This document shows, in pieces, positions 15,608 to 23,898 of a stretch of 64,000 nucleotides of DNA. How positions within the stretch are numbered: the first letter of the stretch is position 1; each line of letters begins with the position of its first letter. Position numbers and translations under genes: made by a program. Under the pieces are notes generated by a model that was not told the DNA's origin, did no database searches, and saw only the letters and a program-made list of their open reading frames with translations. Source of the DNA: Pelagihabitans sp963710535 (GTDB lineage: Bacteria > Bacteroidota > Bacteroidia > Flavobacteriales > Flavobacteriaceae); assembly GCA_963710535.1 (NCBI GenBank), contig CAVQAW010000008.1, positions 496,001 through 560,000 of the forward strand. The letters are read 5' to 3'.

Positions 15608-15644
15608 AAAGCCCCATCCCGAATATCTTCGGAATGGGGCTTTT
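15608..15644. terminator. Intrinsic terminator between purB and the DUF4252 operon
   Basis: There is a 16-bp stem with one mismatch (15608-15623 with 15628-15643), a TATC loop, and a short T run at the end. It lies between two convergent genes and could serve both strands, although the T tract favours the plus (purB) direction. Confidence 0.8.
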
Positions 15645-15664
15645 AAATTTGGGAGGTCAGTGGA

Positions 15665-16204
15665 TTATTCCTTTATAAAATCCCCGATGGCACCAAGTCC
15701 CTCACCTTTATAATCCGATTTTTCAATGGCTCTAAGGAATTGCACCAAATGGGCGGGGTTCATGTCCTTGCCCAAAACCCTTACCAGCATAAATCCTTTG
15801 TCGTCGCTATCGCCAAAGATCACTACCTCATCTATGGCATCCTCATCACCGAGGTATTTGATGGAAGCTTTGCCGTAAGAGGTATTGATTTTCATCAATT
15901 CGGTGAATTTTTCGTTTTTGAGAATGGCATTGACCTTGTTTTTTTCGGCCGTAAATTCAACCGTATTGGCTTCATTGCGTTTAAATGCCAGCACATTGAG
16001 TTTTTTTAGTGATGCCATAGCTTCCCGCTCTTCGGTGGTTAGATCGGCCTGATCCATGTTAAGCAGGCTCACGGGCAGATCAATGGACATGAAATTGGGG
16101 TTCTCCGCATTGTCGATGTAGTATTCCTGCAGACTTTGTGTAGAAGAACAGGCCATGAACATCGTTAAAACAGTCAGGGCCACTATTGATTTTTTGATTT
16201 GCAT
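15665..16204 (-). CDS. DUF4252 domain-containing lipoprotein
   Basis: This is a 179-residue secreted protein. The ATG at 16204 gives a lipoprotein signal (QIKKSIVALTVLTMFMACSS); the frame is open 13 codons further up but that extension spoils the signal. The mature part is the DUF4252 fold seen in Bacteroidota: FMSIDLPVSLLN, a mid-protein segment LKKLNVLAFKRNEAN, then KFTELMKINTSYGKASIKYL and a C-terminal VRVLGKDMNPAHLVQFLRAI. It is the last gene of a five-gene ECF sigma operon and the only one of its three DUF4252 genes to encode a lipoprotein. Confidence 0.85.
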   Translation of the reverse strand: MQIKKSIVALTVLTMFMACSSTQSLQEYYIDNAENPNFMSIDLPVSLLNMDQADLTTEEREAMASLKKLNVLAFKRNEANTVEFTAEKNKVNAILKNEKFTELMKINTSYGKASIKYLGDEDAIDEVVIFGDSDDKGFMLVRVLGKDMNPAHLVQFLRAIEKSDYKGEGLGAIGDFIKE

Positions 16205-16252
16205 CTGCTTGATTTTAAAGTATTCCGTTATAGGACAATACAACTCGAAATA

Positions 16253-16804
16253 TTATTTTCCGTCTTTTTTACCCACTTTGTTCAATTCGTTGGGAAGGTT
16301 CATTTTTTTGGTGAGCGCGCCTATCTTGTCCAAATCCAGGTCGCCGTTCAATGAAACCAAAACTGTTTCAAATTTTCTCCCATGGTCCCCAGTTTCGTTA
16401 TTTTTAATACCGGAAACGAACATCAGGAGTTCGGTGATATGATTTTCATCCCTACCATTTTTTACATAAAACTTCACGTTGGTACCTTCGTCCTTAACCC
16501 GCATAAGTTCTTCCATTGATCCGGACTTCAAATATTTCTGAACGGTGCTGCCCATCTCATTGCCAATGTTTTTGTCCTCGGTAAGAAAAACCCTTATGCC
16601 TTTCAGACCTTTTGCGATTTCCATAAAATCCTTTGATTCCGGGTCATCCTCATCGATACCTAAGGCACCAACCAGGTCGATCATGCCCTTGTTGATAATT
16701 ACAGCGCTCACCTGATCCATATTCTCATACTTATCGAAGATCGATTGTGAGCATAACATAAGGGGCGCAATTGCGAGAGCGATACTAAAGATTACTTTTT
16801 TCAT
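16253..16804 (-). CDS. DUF4252 domain-containing periplasmic protein (copy 2)
   Basis: This 183-residue protein has a cleavable signal peptide (KKVIFSIALAIAPLMLCSQ) and a DUF4252 domain. It shares with its upstream neighbour the segments SIFDKYENMDQVSAVIINKGM, a middle part GLKGIRVFLTEDKNIG, EELMRVKDEGTNVKFYVKNG and DLDKIGALTKKMNLPNELNK. The two are plainly tandem duplicates. The function is unknown. No Cys lipobox is kept, so it is likely soluble in the periplasm or exported. Confidence 0.85.
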   Translation of the reverse strand: MKKVIFSIALAIAPLMLCSQSIFDKYENMDQVSAVIINKGMIDLVGALGIDEDDPESKDFMEIAKGLKGIRVFLTEDKNIGNEMGSTVQKYLKSGSMEELMRVKDEGTNVKFYVKNGRDENHITELLMFVSGIKNNETGDHGRKFETVLVSLNGDLDLDKIGALTKKMNLPNELNKVGKKDGK

Positions 16805-16925
16805 GATTTTCGTTTTTGATTGATTGATAATTATTGATGAATATTTTTTCGTTGATCCCCATTTTCAAAGAATCCAAAATACGGTTTGTATTGACTTGGA
16901 GCACCGACCTTGTCGGAAATACAGA

Positions 16926-17480
16926 TCAGTTCTTCTTTCCCGCTTTGTTCAGTTCCTCGGGAAGGTTCATCTTTTTGGTCAGGGAACCGATCTTGTTCAA
17001 GTCGATGTCACCCGTCAGCGACAGGAGCACGGTTTCAAATTTTCGGCCATTTACCTCCAAATCCACATTTTTTATGCCCGTAACGAACATGAGCAATTCA
17101 CTTACGTGATCTTGGTCCTTTCCGCTTTTGATATAGAACTTTACGTTGGCATCCTTGTCTTTCACCCGCATCAATTCTTCCAATTTGGCAGATTTAAGAT
17201 AAGATTCCACAGTGGCCTTCATATCGGCCGAAATTTTAGCGTCCTCTGTGCTGAAAACTTTCAAGCCGTTGAGGCTCTTCGCGATGCTCATAAATTCTTC
17301 TGCCTCTGGATCATCGACCTCCACGTCTATTTTGGACAAGAGGTTGAACATACTTTTATTGACCACAACCGCGCTTACGTTATCGAGATCTTCGAACCTA
17401 TCGAAGACCGATTGTGAGAATCCAAGCGCAGGCAAAACCGTCAATAAGGCTATAATTGTTATCTTTTTCATGGCTTTCAT
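16926..17480 (-). CDS. DUF4252 domain-containing periplasmic protein (copy 1)
   Basis: This 184-residue protein has a signal peptide (KKITIIALLTVLPALGFSQ). It could also start at the ATG at 17471, three codons in. It is highly similar to the downstream copy: SVFDRFEDLDNVSAVVVNKSM, LNGLKVFSTEDAKIS, EELMRVKDKDANVKFYIKSG and DLNKIGSLTKKMNLPEELNK. It is the first of three DUF4252 genes and directly follows the putative anti-sigma gene with a 2-bp gap. Confidence 0.85.
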   Translation of the reverse strand: MKAMKKITIIALLTVLPALGFSQSVFDRFEDLDNVSAVVVNKSMFNLLSKIDVEVDDPEAEEFMSIAKSLNGLKVFSTEDAKISADMKATVESYLKSAKLEELMRVKDKDANVKFYIKSGKDQDHVSELLMFVTGIKNVDLEVNGRKFETVLLSLTGDIDLNKIGSLTKKMNLPEELNKAGKKN

Positions 17481-17482
17481 AG

Positions 17483-17914
17483 TTAATTTTCGTTATAAAT
17501 TTTTTGTTTTGTTTTTTCAAATTGTTTTAAATAGGCCACCTTTTCTGTCCCCTTATTGAAGTTTTGTGCAAAAAGGTCGAGGGCCTTCTTGGTTTCATAA
17601 TAAGCGAATTCGGCTTCCTTCCTATCTTGGTATTCCTTGCCAAAATAGACTCCGAACAGCAAAAGGGCCAAAGCTGCAACGGAAATCCATTTATAGATGG
17701 CTTGCCTATGCCATATTGATCGGGGTATAGGCAGCTGTTTTGTGAATTTTTCTTCTTTGGCTTGTGCAAAATATTGGAACATGGCCGCATACTGCTTCAG
17801 ATGCGGAGCCACCGTATCTTGGGCAAAATATGCCTTTAAATGGTCTTCTTCAGCGACCGTAGTGGTGGCCTCAAAATACTTTTCCAATAACTTTTCGATC
17901 TTAACCAATTCCAT
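17483..17914 (-). CDS. Single-pass membrane protein, putative anti-sigma factor
   Basis: This is a 143-residue protein. The cytoplasmic N-terminal 70 residues (LEKYFEATTTVAEEDHLKAYF...) resemble the short helical start of Bacteroidota anti-sigma and zinc-finger-like proteins, but no Cys/His zinc motif is present. One membrane helix (WISVAALALLLFGVYFG) is followed by a charged 45-residue C-terminal tail that is probably periplasmic. The start overlaps the ECF sigma gene by 14 bp, the usual coupling of a sigma factor to its anti-sigma. That role is inferred from position and topology only. Confidence 0.75.
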   Translation of the reverse strand: MELVKIEKLLEKYFEATTTVAEEDHLKAYFAQDTVAPHLKQYAAMFQYFAQAKEEKFTKQLPIPRSIWHRQAIYKWISVAALALLLFGVYFGKEYQDRKEAEFAYYETKKALDLFAQNFNKGTEKVAYLKQFEKTKQKIYNEN

Positions 17915-18410
17915 AACTGTGTTTTTGTACCAATTTTTCCCTAACTGCTTTTCTTGCCCTCGATAAGGCTACCCTGACCGCTGTGGGCTGCATATCGAGC
18001 ATTTCCGAAATCTCTTCAAATTCATATTCCTCCACATCCCGCAATTGCAATACCAGTTTTTGTTGTTCCGGTAATTCTTCCATTATTTTTTGCACCCAAT
18101 CGACACTATCTCTTGCCTCCAGTTGTTTTTGCAAGGATGCATTTTCGTCCTGGTAATTACTGTGGACCAATTTGAGGTTGCCTGCTTGTTTCGACTTTAA
18201 GCGATCCAAACAAAAATTCTTGGTCATGGTCATCGCAAAGGCCTCCACGTTATTGTAGGACATGAAATCCTTATTTTTCGTCCACAATTTCAAAATTACC
18301 TCTTGGGTGGCGTCTTCCGCCTCTTCCTTGGAGACCAATAAACGTTTTGCCAACCTAAAAAGTTTATCCTTAAAGGGCATCACCACATCTAAAAATTCTA
18401 GTTGGTCCAT
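17901..18410 (-). CDS. RNA polymerase sigma-70 factor, ECF subfamily
   Basis: This is a 169-residue sigma factor with only regions 2 and 4. Region 2 has KLFRLAKRLLVSKEEAEDATQEVILKLW and the -10 recognition helix around AFAMTMTKNFCLDRLKSK. Region 4 has LPEQQKLVLQLRDVEEYEFEEISEMLDMQPTAVRVALSRARKAVREKL, a clear helix-turn-helix. It heads an operon with a membrane anti-sigma candidate and three DUF4252 genes. It is divergent from the Ig-like repeat lipoprotein gene across 191 bp, so either or both flanking transcripts may be under its control. Confidence 0.92.
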   Translation of the reverse strand: MDQLEFLDVVMPFKDKLFRLAKRLLVSKEEAEDATQEVILKLWTKNKDFMSYNNVEAFAMTMTKNFCLDRLKSKQAGNLKLVHSNYQDENASLQKQLEARDSVDWVQKIMEELPEQQKLVLQLRDVEEYEFEEISEMLDMQPTAVRVALSRARKAVREKLVQKHSYGIG

Positions 18411-18601
18411 GCTAGGTCGTTCGATAATTGGATGCTCATTTCCGGTTGTTCAACAATAGGAAGACGACGTATAACGATTTTTGTTACAAATAATTTTTTT
18501 ATACTTATTATGTATCTAAATTCGTGCGCTCGATCTTCCCTCGATTCGGCTAGTTTTACCCTTAATTTAAATGGACATTAACTTCGCTAATCATTGAATT
18601 T

Positions 18602-20173
18602 ATGAAAAAATATGTAGTTTCTTTGCTCGCTATGGGCATTATTCTTTTCGGATGTAGCAAGAATGACAATAACGGCGACACCATGCCTGACCCGGATCCA
18701 GATCCGGATCCCACACCCTTTGTTTGCAACGCAACAACGCTTCGTGCAGAATGGTCATTGGATGGCGGCGTTACCTCTGAGACAGCTGCGGACAATCAAT
18801 CCGTAACCGTGGATGCCCGAACTGGAAATGATATTGTAATTGGGATGAAACCAGACGGGATAGCTTTTACCGTTACTTACGATGGCAATGAGGTATACAG
18901 CGGTTCTACGGCATACCTGCTTGGGGTGGCTAACCTGACAGACAGCGGGGATTATGTAATAAGAATAAACCAGGAATGCGCCACAACATTAACCCTTAAT
19001 GTGGAAAATGGTCCTTGTGAAGACGGTTCCCTTCGATCTGAGTGGTCTCTTGACAACGGTGCGAACTATGAAGAAGGCAATAGTGCTGAATCTTTCACTT
19101 TGGAGGCCCAAACCGGTGACGAAGTGCGCCTCAGCGTCCAGCCCAATGGCGTACTATTCAGCGTTACCTATCAAGGCGCAGAGGTCTACAATGGTATTGG
19201 GGATTTCATCCTTGGCGTGGCAGACCCATCAGACAATGGGGATTACATCCTCAATTTTGGTGAAGATTGTTCCACGACAATAACGCTCAATGTAACGCCG
19301 GTAACCTGCGATGCCAGTACCATCAAGGCCGAATGGTCGTTTGATAATGGCCAAAATTATATAGAAGCACCCGATGACCAACCGGTTACATTGGATGCTA
19401 CGACAGGCGACGAATTACGTCTCAGCATGCAACCGAACGGGATAAAATTCACCATCACCTATGATGGTGTGGAGGTACATAATGCTTCAGGTGATTTCAT
19501 TCTTGGAACAGTAGACCCCTCAGATAGTGGGGATTATGTCATCAATTCCTATCAGGGCTGTACCACAACCATCACGCTTAATGTGACCGATCCAATTTGT
19601 GACGGCACCACCCTGCGTGCAGAATGGTCGCTGGACAATGGGCTAAATTATATTGAAGCACCTGATAATCAGCCTGTAACAGTAGATGCCTTTGCCGGCG
19701 ATGAAGTACGTCTAAGCATTAGACCCAATGGGGAGCCCTTTACGGTTAGCTATGATGGTGTAGAGGTGTACAGCGGTACATTGGATTATATCCTTGGGGA
19801 AGTGGACTTGACAAACAGTGGTGACTATACCATTAGTACTCACCCTACTTGTTCCACTACCATCACGCTCAACGTTACCAATATCACCTGTGACAGTACA
19901 ACCTTGCGTGCAGAGTGGTCATTGGATGGCGGAACCAGCTTTCAGGAAGCACCTGATAATCTTTCCGTAACCGTAGATGCGAATATCGGCGATGACGTCT
20001 TTTTAAGCATGGTACCCAACGGGATACGTTTTACAGTAACCTTCGAGGGCGTAGAAGTTTATAACGGTACCGGGGATTATGCACTTGGTGTGGTAGATGC
20101 CACAGACAGCGGGGAATATATTATTACTTCCAAACAGGGATGTACAACCAGCGTTATGCTGGATGTAAATTGA
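18602..20173 (+). CDS. Lipoprotein with five tandem Ig-like repeats of 97 residues
   Basis: This is a 523-residue predicted lipoprotein: signal KKYVVSLLAMGIILFGCS, lipid-modified Cys18, then a DPDPDPDP linker. Five consecutive repeats follow from Cys42. Each opens with Cys, TLRAEWSLD and a Gly-rich turn. Each then has a TVDA...GDEVRLSM segment, PNGI-FTVTYDGVEVYNG, and DSGDYVI, which is like the Asp-x-Gly-x-Tyr motif of Ig folds. It ends with a second Cys before TTITLNV. The two Cys per repeat could form an intradomain disulfide. I know no family name for the unit. A surface adhesin or spacer role is inference only. Confidence 0.85.
   Translation: MKKYVVSLLAMGIILFGCSKNDNNGDTMPDPDPDPDPTPFVCNATTLRAEWSLDGGVTSETAADNQSVTVDARTGNDIVIGMKPDGIAFTVTYDGNEVYSGSTAYLLGVANLTDSGDYVIRINQECATTLTLNVENGPCEDGSLRSEWSLDNGANYEEGNSAESFTLEAQTGDEVRLSVQPNGVLFSVTYQGAEVYNGIGDFILGVADPSDNGDYILNFGEDCSTTITLNVTPVTCDASTIKAEWSFDNGQNYIEAPDDQPVTLDATTGDELRLSMQPNGIKFTITYDGVEVHNASGDFILGTVDPSDSGDYVINSYQGCTTTITLNVTDPICDGTTLRAEWSLDNGLNYIEAPDNQPVTVDAFAGDEVRLSIRPNGEPFTVSYDGVEVYSGTLDYILGEVDLTNSGDYTISTHPTCSTTITLNVTNITCDSTTLRAEWSLDGGTSFQEAPDNLSVTVDANIGDDVFLSMVPNGIRFTVTFEGVEVYNGTGDYALGVVDATDSGEYIITSKQGCTTSVMLDVN
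18725..20170 (+). repeat. Five in-frame tandem repeats of 291 bp
   Basis: The units begin at the Cys codons at 18725, 19016, 19307, 19598 and 19889, a strict 291-bp (97-codon) period; the last is slightly shorter. The repeats have diverged in sequence but keep length exactly, indicating an old internal duplication kept by selection on the protein. Confidence 0.88.
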
Positions 20174-20266
20174 GAATGGTTTGGCGATACAATCCCTTGG
20201 ACCCAAATAACGATCATTAGCAACACAAGTTGTGGTAAGATCATATTGGCTTAGGAGGAATGGAAC

Positions 20267-20300
20267 AAATTGCAGGTGCAAATGCACCTGCAATTTTTTT
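20267..20300 (+). terminator. Intrinsic terminator after the Ig-like repeat lipoprotein
   Basis: A perfect 14-bp inverted repeat (20267-20280 with 20283-20296) centred on AA is followed by a run of T. The innermost pairs must open to form the loop. It is the strongest hairpin in the window. Confidence 0.85.
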
Positions 20301-20785
20301 TGCCCATTAGCGAAATCAATATTTTAAAGTTGTATTTCAACAACATCCCAAAGACCCTGTTAGGCATTATTGCTGTATCTGGGTGTTCTTCTGTCACGAA
20401 ATTTCAGCCCACAGCAATTACAAGGCCTTTTAACTTCATTCAATTAGGTACAAGAATTGGGTTTTGGTATGGAATTATGGTTTAATTATTATTAAATCGT
20501 TGCTGCAATATTTCTAGCAATGGGTGGAAGTACGTCGAAAATCGTCACAAAATATTCATTATTCCTATTTATGTTGGTAAATTAGTCAACCATTTACCAA
20601 TGAATGTTCGTATATAATTTGCTTGTTTCTATGAAATACCGTGCTTCCCTTTCATTTTGGAACAGTTATTGACATAAGAGATTCGAAAATTGCCCAAAAA
20701 AAATAAAAAATTGCAAGTACCTGTCGTTGATTGACACTTTAAGTTTTTGAAACACAGTTTTTGATCAAAAAAAAGAAAAAGAAAA
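20301..20785. other. Long AT-rich intergenic region upstream of the first S41 gene
   Basis: No convincing gene lies here. An open frame ending at 20485 contains a lipobox-like patch (TLLGIIAVSGCSS) but no good start, and may be a decayed fragment. Nearer the S41 gene, TATAATTTG at about 20615 resembles a -7 box with wrong spacing, and poly-A tracts occur just before the ATG at 20786. The S41 promoter is presumably inside. Confidence 0.4.
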
Positions 20786-22288
20786 ATGAAAAAGTTATTG
20801 TTACCGTTCCTCACTTTGGGACTATTGTTGACCAATTGCAGTAAGAATGATGAAATAAACGTACCTCCTGCCCCGATTTCTGAAGAACCGCAGGAGACCG
20901 TTGACATAGTCGTTCAAGATTTTATGTGGCAGACCATGAATGCTTTCTATTTATGGCAGGAAGAAGTTGCCGATTTGGCCGATGATCGTTTTGCTTCACA
21001 AGAGGATTATGAGGCCTTTCTGGCAGAAACACCAGACCCCGAAGCATTTTTTTATGACCAACTGCTCATTCCCGATGACCGCTTTAGCGTAACCGTTGAA
21101 AATTACAAAGACCTGGTAAATTCGTTGGCAGGAATCTTTACCAGCAATGGTTTGGAATTCGGGCTGGTTCGGTTCTCGGACAGTGATGATGTTTTTGGCT
21201 ATGTGCGCTATGTAATAGCGGGTTCGGATGCCTCCACAAAACCTATAGGGAGGGGCGATATCTTCACGGGAGTCGACGGGCAGACCTTGAATATCAACAA
21301 TTACGTAGACTTATTGTTCGGCAGCAATGCTTCCTATACCTTGAATATGGCCGACATTGTTGACAATACCATCACCCCAAATGGGGAAGAAATTTCGCTT
21401 ACAAAACAGGAAAACCTAGTCGAAGACCCTGTACTGATATCAAAAGTACTTGATGTTGAAGGGCAAAATGTAGGCTATTTGATGTACAATCAATTTACGG
21501 GGGAATCAAGTGACCAGTTGAACCAGGTATTCGGAGATTTTAAGGCCGCCAATATCACCGATTTGGTTCTGGATCTGAGATATAACCCTGGCGGCAGTGG
21601 ATCAACCGTTCAGGTGTTGGCCAGTTTGATCTATGATACCAATACCTCGAATCTGTTATGGAAAGACAGATACAATGCCAAAATCGAATCCGCGTTCGGC
21701 CCCGGGGAATTGGATAATAATTTCGTGAATTCAACGGGCACTGCGTTCGGCAATATGAACGCGCCTTTGAACAATTTAAACCTAAGCAGGGTATTTGTGA
21801 TTGCCACAAGGGGATCGGCCTCCGCAAGCGAGCTGGTCATGGTTGGCTTGGAACCATACATCAATGTGGTGCATATAGGTGAAACCACGGTTGGAAAAAA
21901 TCAGGGGTCCAATACCTTCGTGGATGACCCGGCAAACAACAACTTTTATCAGCCAGACCGCGAGGATCAAATCAATCCGGATAATCAGTGGGCCGTTCAG
22001 CCTATTATCATTATAGTTGAAAATTCAGCAGGTTTTTCGGATTACTCAAACGGACTGATCCCTGATATCGAATTGGAGGAAGACCTTACCAACTTGGGTA
22101 TTCTTGGAGACCCCAATGAACCGCTTTTGGCAAGGGCTATCCAAGAAATTACCGGCGCAAGTGCCAAGGTTAGCTTTGATGTCAACTATCCGATACATTT
22201 AATGACCAGTTCAAAAATGTTCAAACCGGTTAAAGACAACTTGGTCTTGAACAAATTACCAACCACCAAAACCAATATCAAAAATTAA
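20786..22288 (+). CDS. S41 family C-terminal-processing peptidase, lipoprotein
   Basis: This is a 500-residue predicted lipoprotein (KKLLLPFLTLGLLLTNCS). An N-terminal helical region contains the segment QDFMWQTMNAFYLWQEEVADLADDRF. It is followed by a PDZ-like part (GDIFTGVDGQTLN) and the S41 catalytic domain. The DLRYNPGGSGS motif binds substrate. GSASASE holds the nucleophile at about Ser346, and GETTVGKNQG holds the general base at about Lys371; the 25-residue spacing equals that of E. coli Tsp. The protein is thus a probable active Ser/Lys protease of the envelope. A closely related but frameshifted paralogue follows 35 bp downstream. Confidence 0.92.
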   Translation: MKKLLLPFLTLGLLLTNCSKNDEINVPPAPISEEPQETVDIVVQDFMWQTMNAFYLWQEEVADLADDRFASQEDYEAFLAETPDPEAFFYDQLLIPDDRFSVTVENYKDLVNSLAGIFTSNGLEFGLVRFSDSDDVFGYVRYVIAGSDASTKPIGRGDIFTGVDGQTLNINNYVDLLFGSNASYTLNMADIVDNTITPNGEEISLTKQENLVEDPVLISKVLDVEGQNVGYLMYNQFTGESSDQLNQVFGDFKAANITDLVLDLRYNPGGSGSTVQVLASLIYDTNTSNLLWKDRYNAKIESAFGPGELDNNFVNSTGTAFGNMNAPLNNLNLSRVFVIATRGSASASELVMVGLEPYINVVHIGETTVGKNQGSNTFVDDPANNNFYQPDREDQINPDNQWAVQPIIIIVENSAGFSDYSNGLIPDIELEEDLTNLGILGDPNEPLLARAIQEITGASAKVSFDVNYPIHLMTSSKMFKPVKDNLVLNKLPTTKTNIKN

Positions 22289-22323
22289 ACATGTAGAACA
22301 AATAGATCATAATTATCATTCAT

Positions 22324-23824
22324 ATGTCCCCAAAACAATTCCCATTGAAAAAAATGCTAGGTATTATGTCGTTATTCTTGGTGCTTTCTTGCTCCAAGGA
22401 CAATGACCTGAATATTCCGAAAACCGTTTCCCCCGACCCCTCCGCAGGTGCCGATGTTCAGGACTTCATGTGGAAGGCGATGAACTACTGGTACTTCTGG
22501 CAGGACGACGTCCCCGATTTAGCCGACGATAGATTTCCCGTGAGCGCGGAAGGCACCAAACTTTATACAGAATTTTTAACCTCGGAGGAAGATCCAGGCG
22601 CTTTTTTTGACAATAAGCTACTTTTTAGCGAGGACCGTTTCAGCTATTATCGAAGTGACTATAAAATATTGACCCAATCGCTTTCCGGGATTTCAAAAAG
22701 CAACGGCATGGAATTTGGGCTGGTGCGTTTTTCAGGGACTGATGATCTTTTTGGTTACGTCCGTTATATTGTACCTGGATCCAATGCGGCCACCAAAACC
22801 ATCAAAAGGGGCGATCTGTTTACAGGTGTGGATGGCCAAACCTTGAACCTCGATAACTACATCGACCTGCTCTTTGGTGACAATGATAGCTATACGCTCA
22901 ATATGGCCACCATTCAAAACAGCACTGTGACTCCGAATGGGGAGGAAATCGACTTGACCAAAACAGCCAATTTAAGTGAAAATCCTATTTTCCTGGATAA
23001 GATCTTTGAAATCAACGGACAAAAAATCGGGTATTTGATCTATAATGGATTTGTCACGGAATATGACGAGCAACTCAACGATGTGTTTGGCCGTTTTAAA
23101 GCTGGCGGAGTTACGGAATTGGTCATTGACCTTCGATATAATCCAGGGGGTTTTGTCAGTTCGGCGATTATATTGTCCAGCTTGGTTTATGGCACCAATA
23201 CCAGTGACCTTTTTCTGAAGTACAGATATAGCCCCAAAATCCAGCCCCTTTATAACGATAACCAACTGAATCGTTTCTTTACCAATAAAACAGGTGCAGG
23301 GACCAATCTCAATTCCCTTAATTTGACTAAAGTCTATTTTCTAGACCACCAACAGTTCAGCTTCGGCCAGTGAATTGGTGATCAACTGCCTTGCACCTTA
23401 TATGGAGGTAGTTCAGATCGGCGAAAGCACTCGGGGAAAAAATGAGTTTTCGATCACTATGGTCGATGATCCGGAAAGTAACCTGGGCCCATGGGTCTAC
23501 AGTCCAGCACGGGAGGCCAAGATCAATCCTAAAAACAAGTGGGGCCTGCAGCCTTTGGTAGGAAGAAGTGAAAATGCCGATGGCTTCTCCGATTACACTG
23601 CGGGTTTGCTACCAGATATCGAATTGGAGGAAGATTTGGAGAATTTGGGCATTTTGGGCGACCAGAACGAACCCCTTTTGGCAAGAGCCATCCAAGACAT
23701 CACAGGCGTTTCAGCCAAATACGACTTTACCGTGGCCATGCCCGCAAAAACAATGACCAGTTCAAAAATGTTCACCCCCATAAAAGATAACATGTTCGAG
23801 GACAATCCCTTAAATATCAAATGA
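22324..23824 (+). pseudogene. S41 family peptidase, second copy, broken by a single-base frameshift
   Basis: The lipoprotein start (KKMLGIMSLFLVLSCSK) and the domain layout match the upstream S41 paralogue throughout. The first frame stops at 23371-23373 after LTKVYFLDHQQFSFGQ. From 23345 the +1 frame continues the homology exactly: TTNSSASASELVINCLAPY, then GESTRGKNEFS, to a stop at 23822-23824. Removing one base, best G23344, restores a 500-residue protein of the same length as its neighbour, with an intact Ser/Lys dyad. As read, the catalytic residues are lost from the main product. Sequencing error is possible. Confidence 0.82.
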
Positions 23825-23846
23825 GAATTATCCGATTCAATTATTG

Positions 23847-23880
23847 AAAAAACCACCGCTCAAAATCGGTGGTTTTTTTT
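23847..23880. terminator. Intrinsic terminator between the S41 locus and the TonB receptor
   Basis: A perfect 12-bp stem (23847-23858 with 23867-23878) has an A-rich 5' arm and ends in eight T residues. It lies between convergent genes and can function in both directions. Confidence 0.85.
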
Positions 23881-23898
23881 TGATGGTTGATTGCCAAT

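Noticed and set aside
18725..20170. Tandem repeats considered as a CRISPR or satellite array
   Set aside because: The 291-bp units are in frame, diverged at the DNA level, and encode a coherent repeated protein domain.
20312..20485. Open frame with a lipobox-like patch (TLLGIIAVSGCSS) in the long intergenic region
   Set aside because: There is no credible start codon, it begins within or just after a strong terminator, and the downstream part looks random. At most it is a decayed fragment.
23340..23346. Programmed ribosomal frameshift to explain the broken S41 gene
   Set aside because: No slippery heptamer or downstream pseudoknot is seen. An extra base fits better. The same holds for rmuC at 29864.
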